This document shows, piece after piece, positions 63,982-64,000 of a stretch of DNA of 64,000 nt. Below the pieces are notes generated by a model. That model did not search any database. It was not told the DNA's origin and saw only the letters and a program-made list of their open reading frames with translations. The stretch lies in the NCBI GenBank assembly GCA_963719885.1, contig CAVRDP010000009.1:186001-250000 (forward strand), read 5' to 3'. The translations under genes and the position numbers were made by a program. The stretch is from JANXQG01 sp963719885. Lineage in GTDB: Bacteria > Planctomycetota > Planctomycetia > Pirellulales > Thermoguttaceae. Within the stretch, counting starts at the first letter, position 1; the number at the start of each line of letters is the position of its first letter.

Positions 63982-64000
63982 CTTGTCACTTTGATCGACA

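Noticed and set aside
1..64000. tRNA, rRNA, prophage or integrase-attachment sites
   Set aside because: Scanned by eye for typical tRNA arms, rRNA text and integrase motifs; none convincing.

Overview
The window looks like a piece of a Planctomycetes chromosome (Pirellulales-like), probably from a metagenome or a draft assembly. I infer this from gene content and style: a secreted repeat protein opening with a LEALENRSLLS signature, transglutaminase-like and SMP-30 family genes, a PadR plus permease-prefix pair, an archease, few Shine-Dalgarno sites, high GC, and a great many short interspersed palindromic repeats. No tRNA, rRNA, CRISPR array or phage module was seen.

Layout. 0-6 kb: an SH3-like protein fragment, an ABM monooxygenase, an APS-type CysH reductase, hypBA, a CinA-C/NadD-like fusion, archease and family 4/5 uracil-DNA glycosylase. 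6-16.4 kb: der; an ABC exporter operon (ATPase, permease, large membrane-anchored protein); an S41 protease; a sugar-phosphate isomerase-like protein; a metallo-beta-lactamase nuclease-like protein. 16.3-19.4 kb (minus): a coupled rimO - HicB-like - pgsA - CPBP protease operon. 19.5-30 kb: an O-methyltransferase, two transglutaminase-like paralogues (the second without catalytic residues), an MMPL exporter, an RlmI-like methyltransferase, an outer-membrane barrel protein and a histidine kinase. 30.1-37.7 kb (minus): seven co-directional genes that look like an aromatic secondary-metabolite cluster (PaaK-like ligase, DMT transporter, thioesterase, flavin halogenase-like enzyme, chorismate-lyase-like enzyme, HemW/HemN-like radical SAM enzyme, iron alcohol dehydrogenase). 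38-43.1 kb: an IS1380-type element and an accessory patch with a broken transglutaminase-like gene, a caspase/CHAT-like protein, a membrane protein and an orphan DUF433 antitoxin whose toxin is cut off after eight codons. 43.1-52.8 kb: a radical SAM/SPASM protein, a lipoprotein, a cold-shock protein, rmuC, a GT-C glycosyltransferase, a beta-propeller protein, a padR pair under a self-operator promoter, and transposon debris. 53-64 kb: a secreted protein of seven 303-bp repeats, an ACT protein, a decayed esterase/SMP-30 gene, a B12-type radical SAM protein, two response regulators (one HD-GYP), a DUF2325 protein and a TPR protein.

Two features cut across the window. First, about 27 single-base frame changes split otherwise normal genes, including housekeeping ones (der, pgsA, rimO); about 23 are +1 insertions, which suggests insertion-biased sequence error, so most are annotated here as one CDS with a noted frameshift. 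Second, several families of short palindromic repeats sit between genes and also inside reading frames, in frame. The most striking is a 22-nt hairpin present seven times, with compensatory changes in its stem; five copies lie inside proteins. I regard this, together with the halogenase cluster, as the most interesting content.
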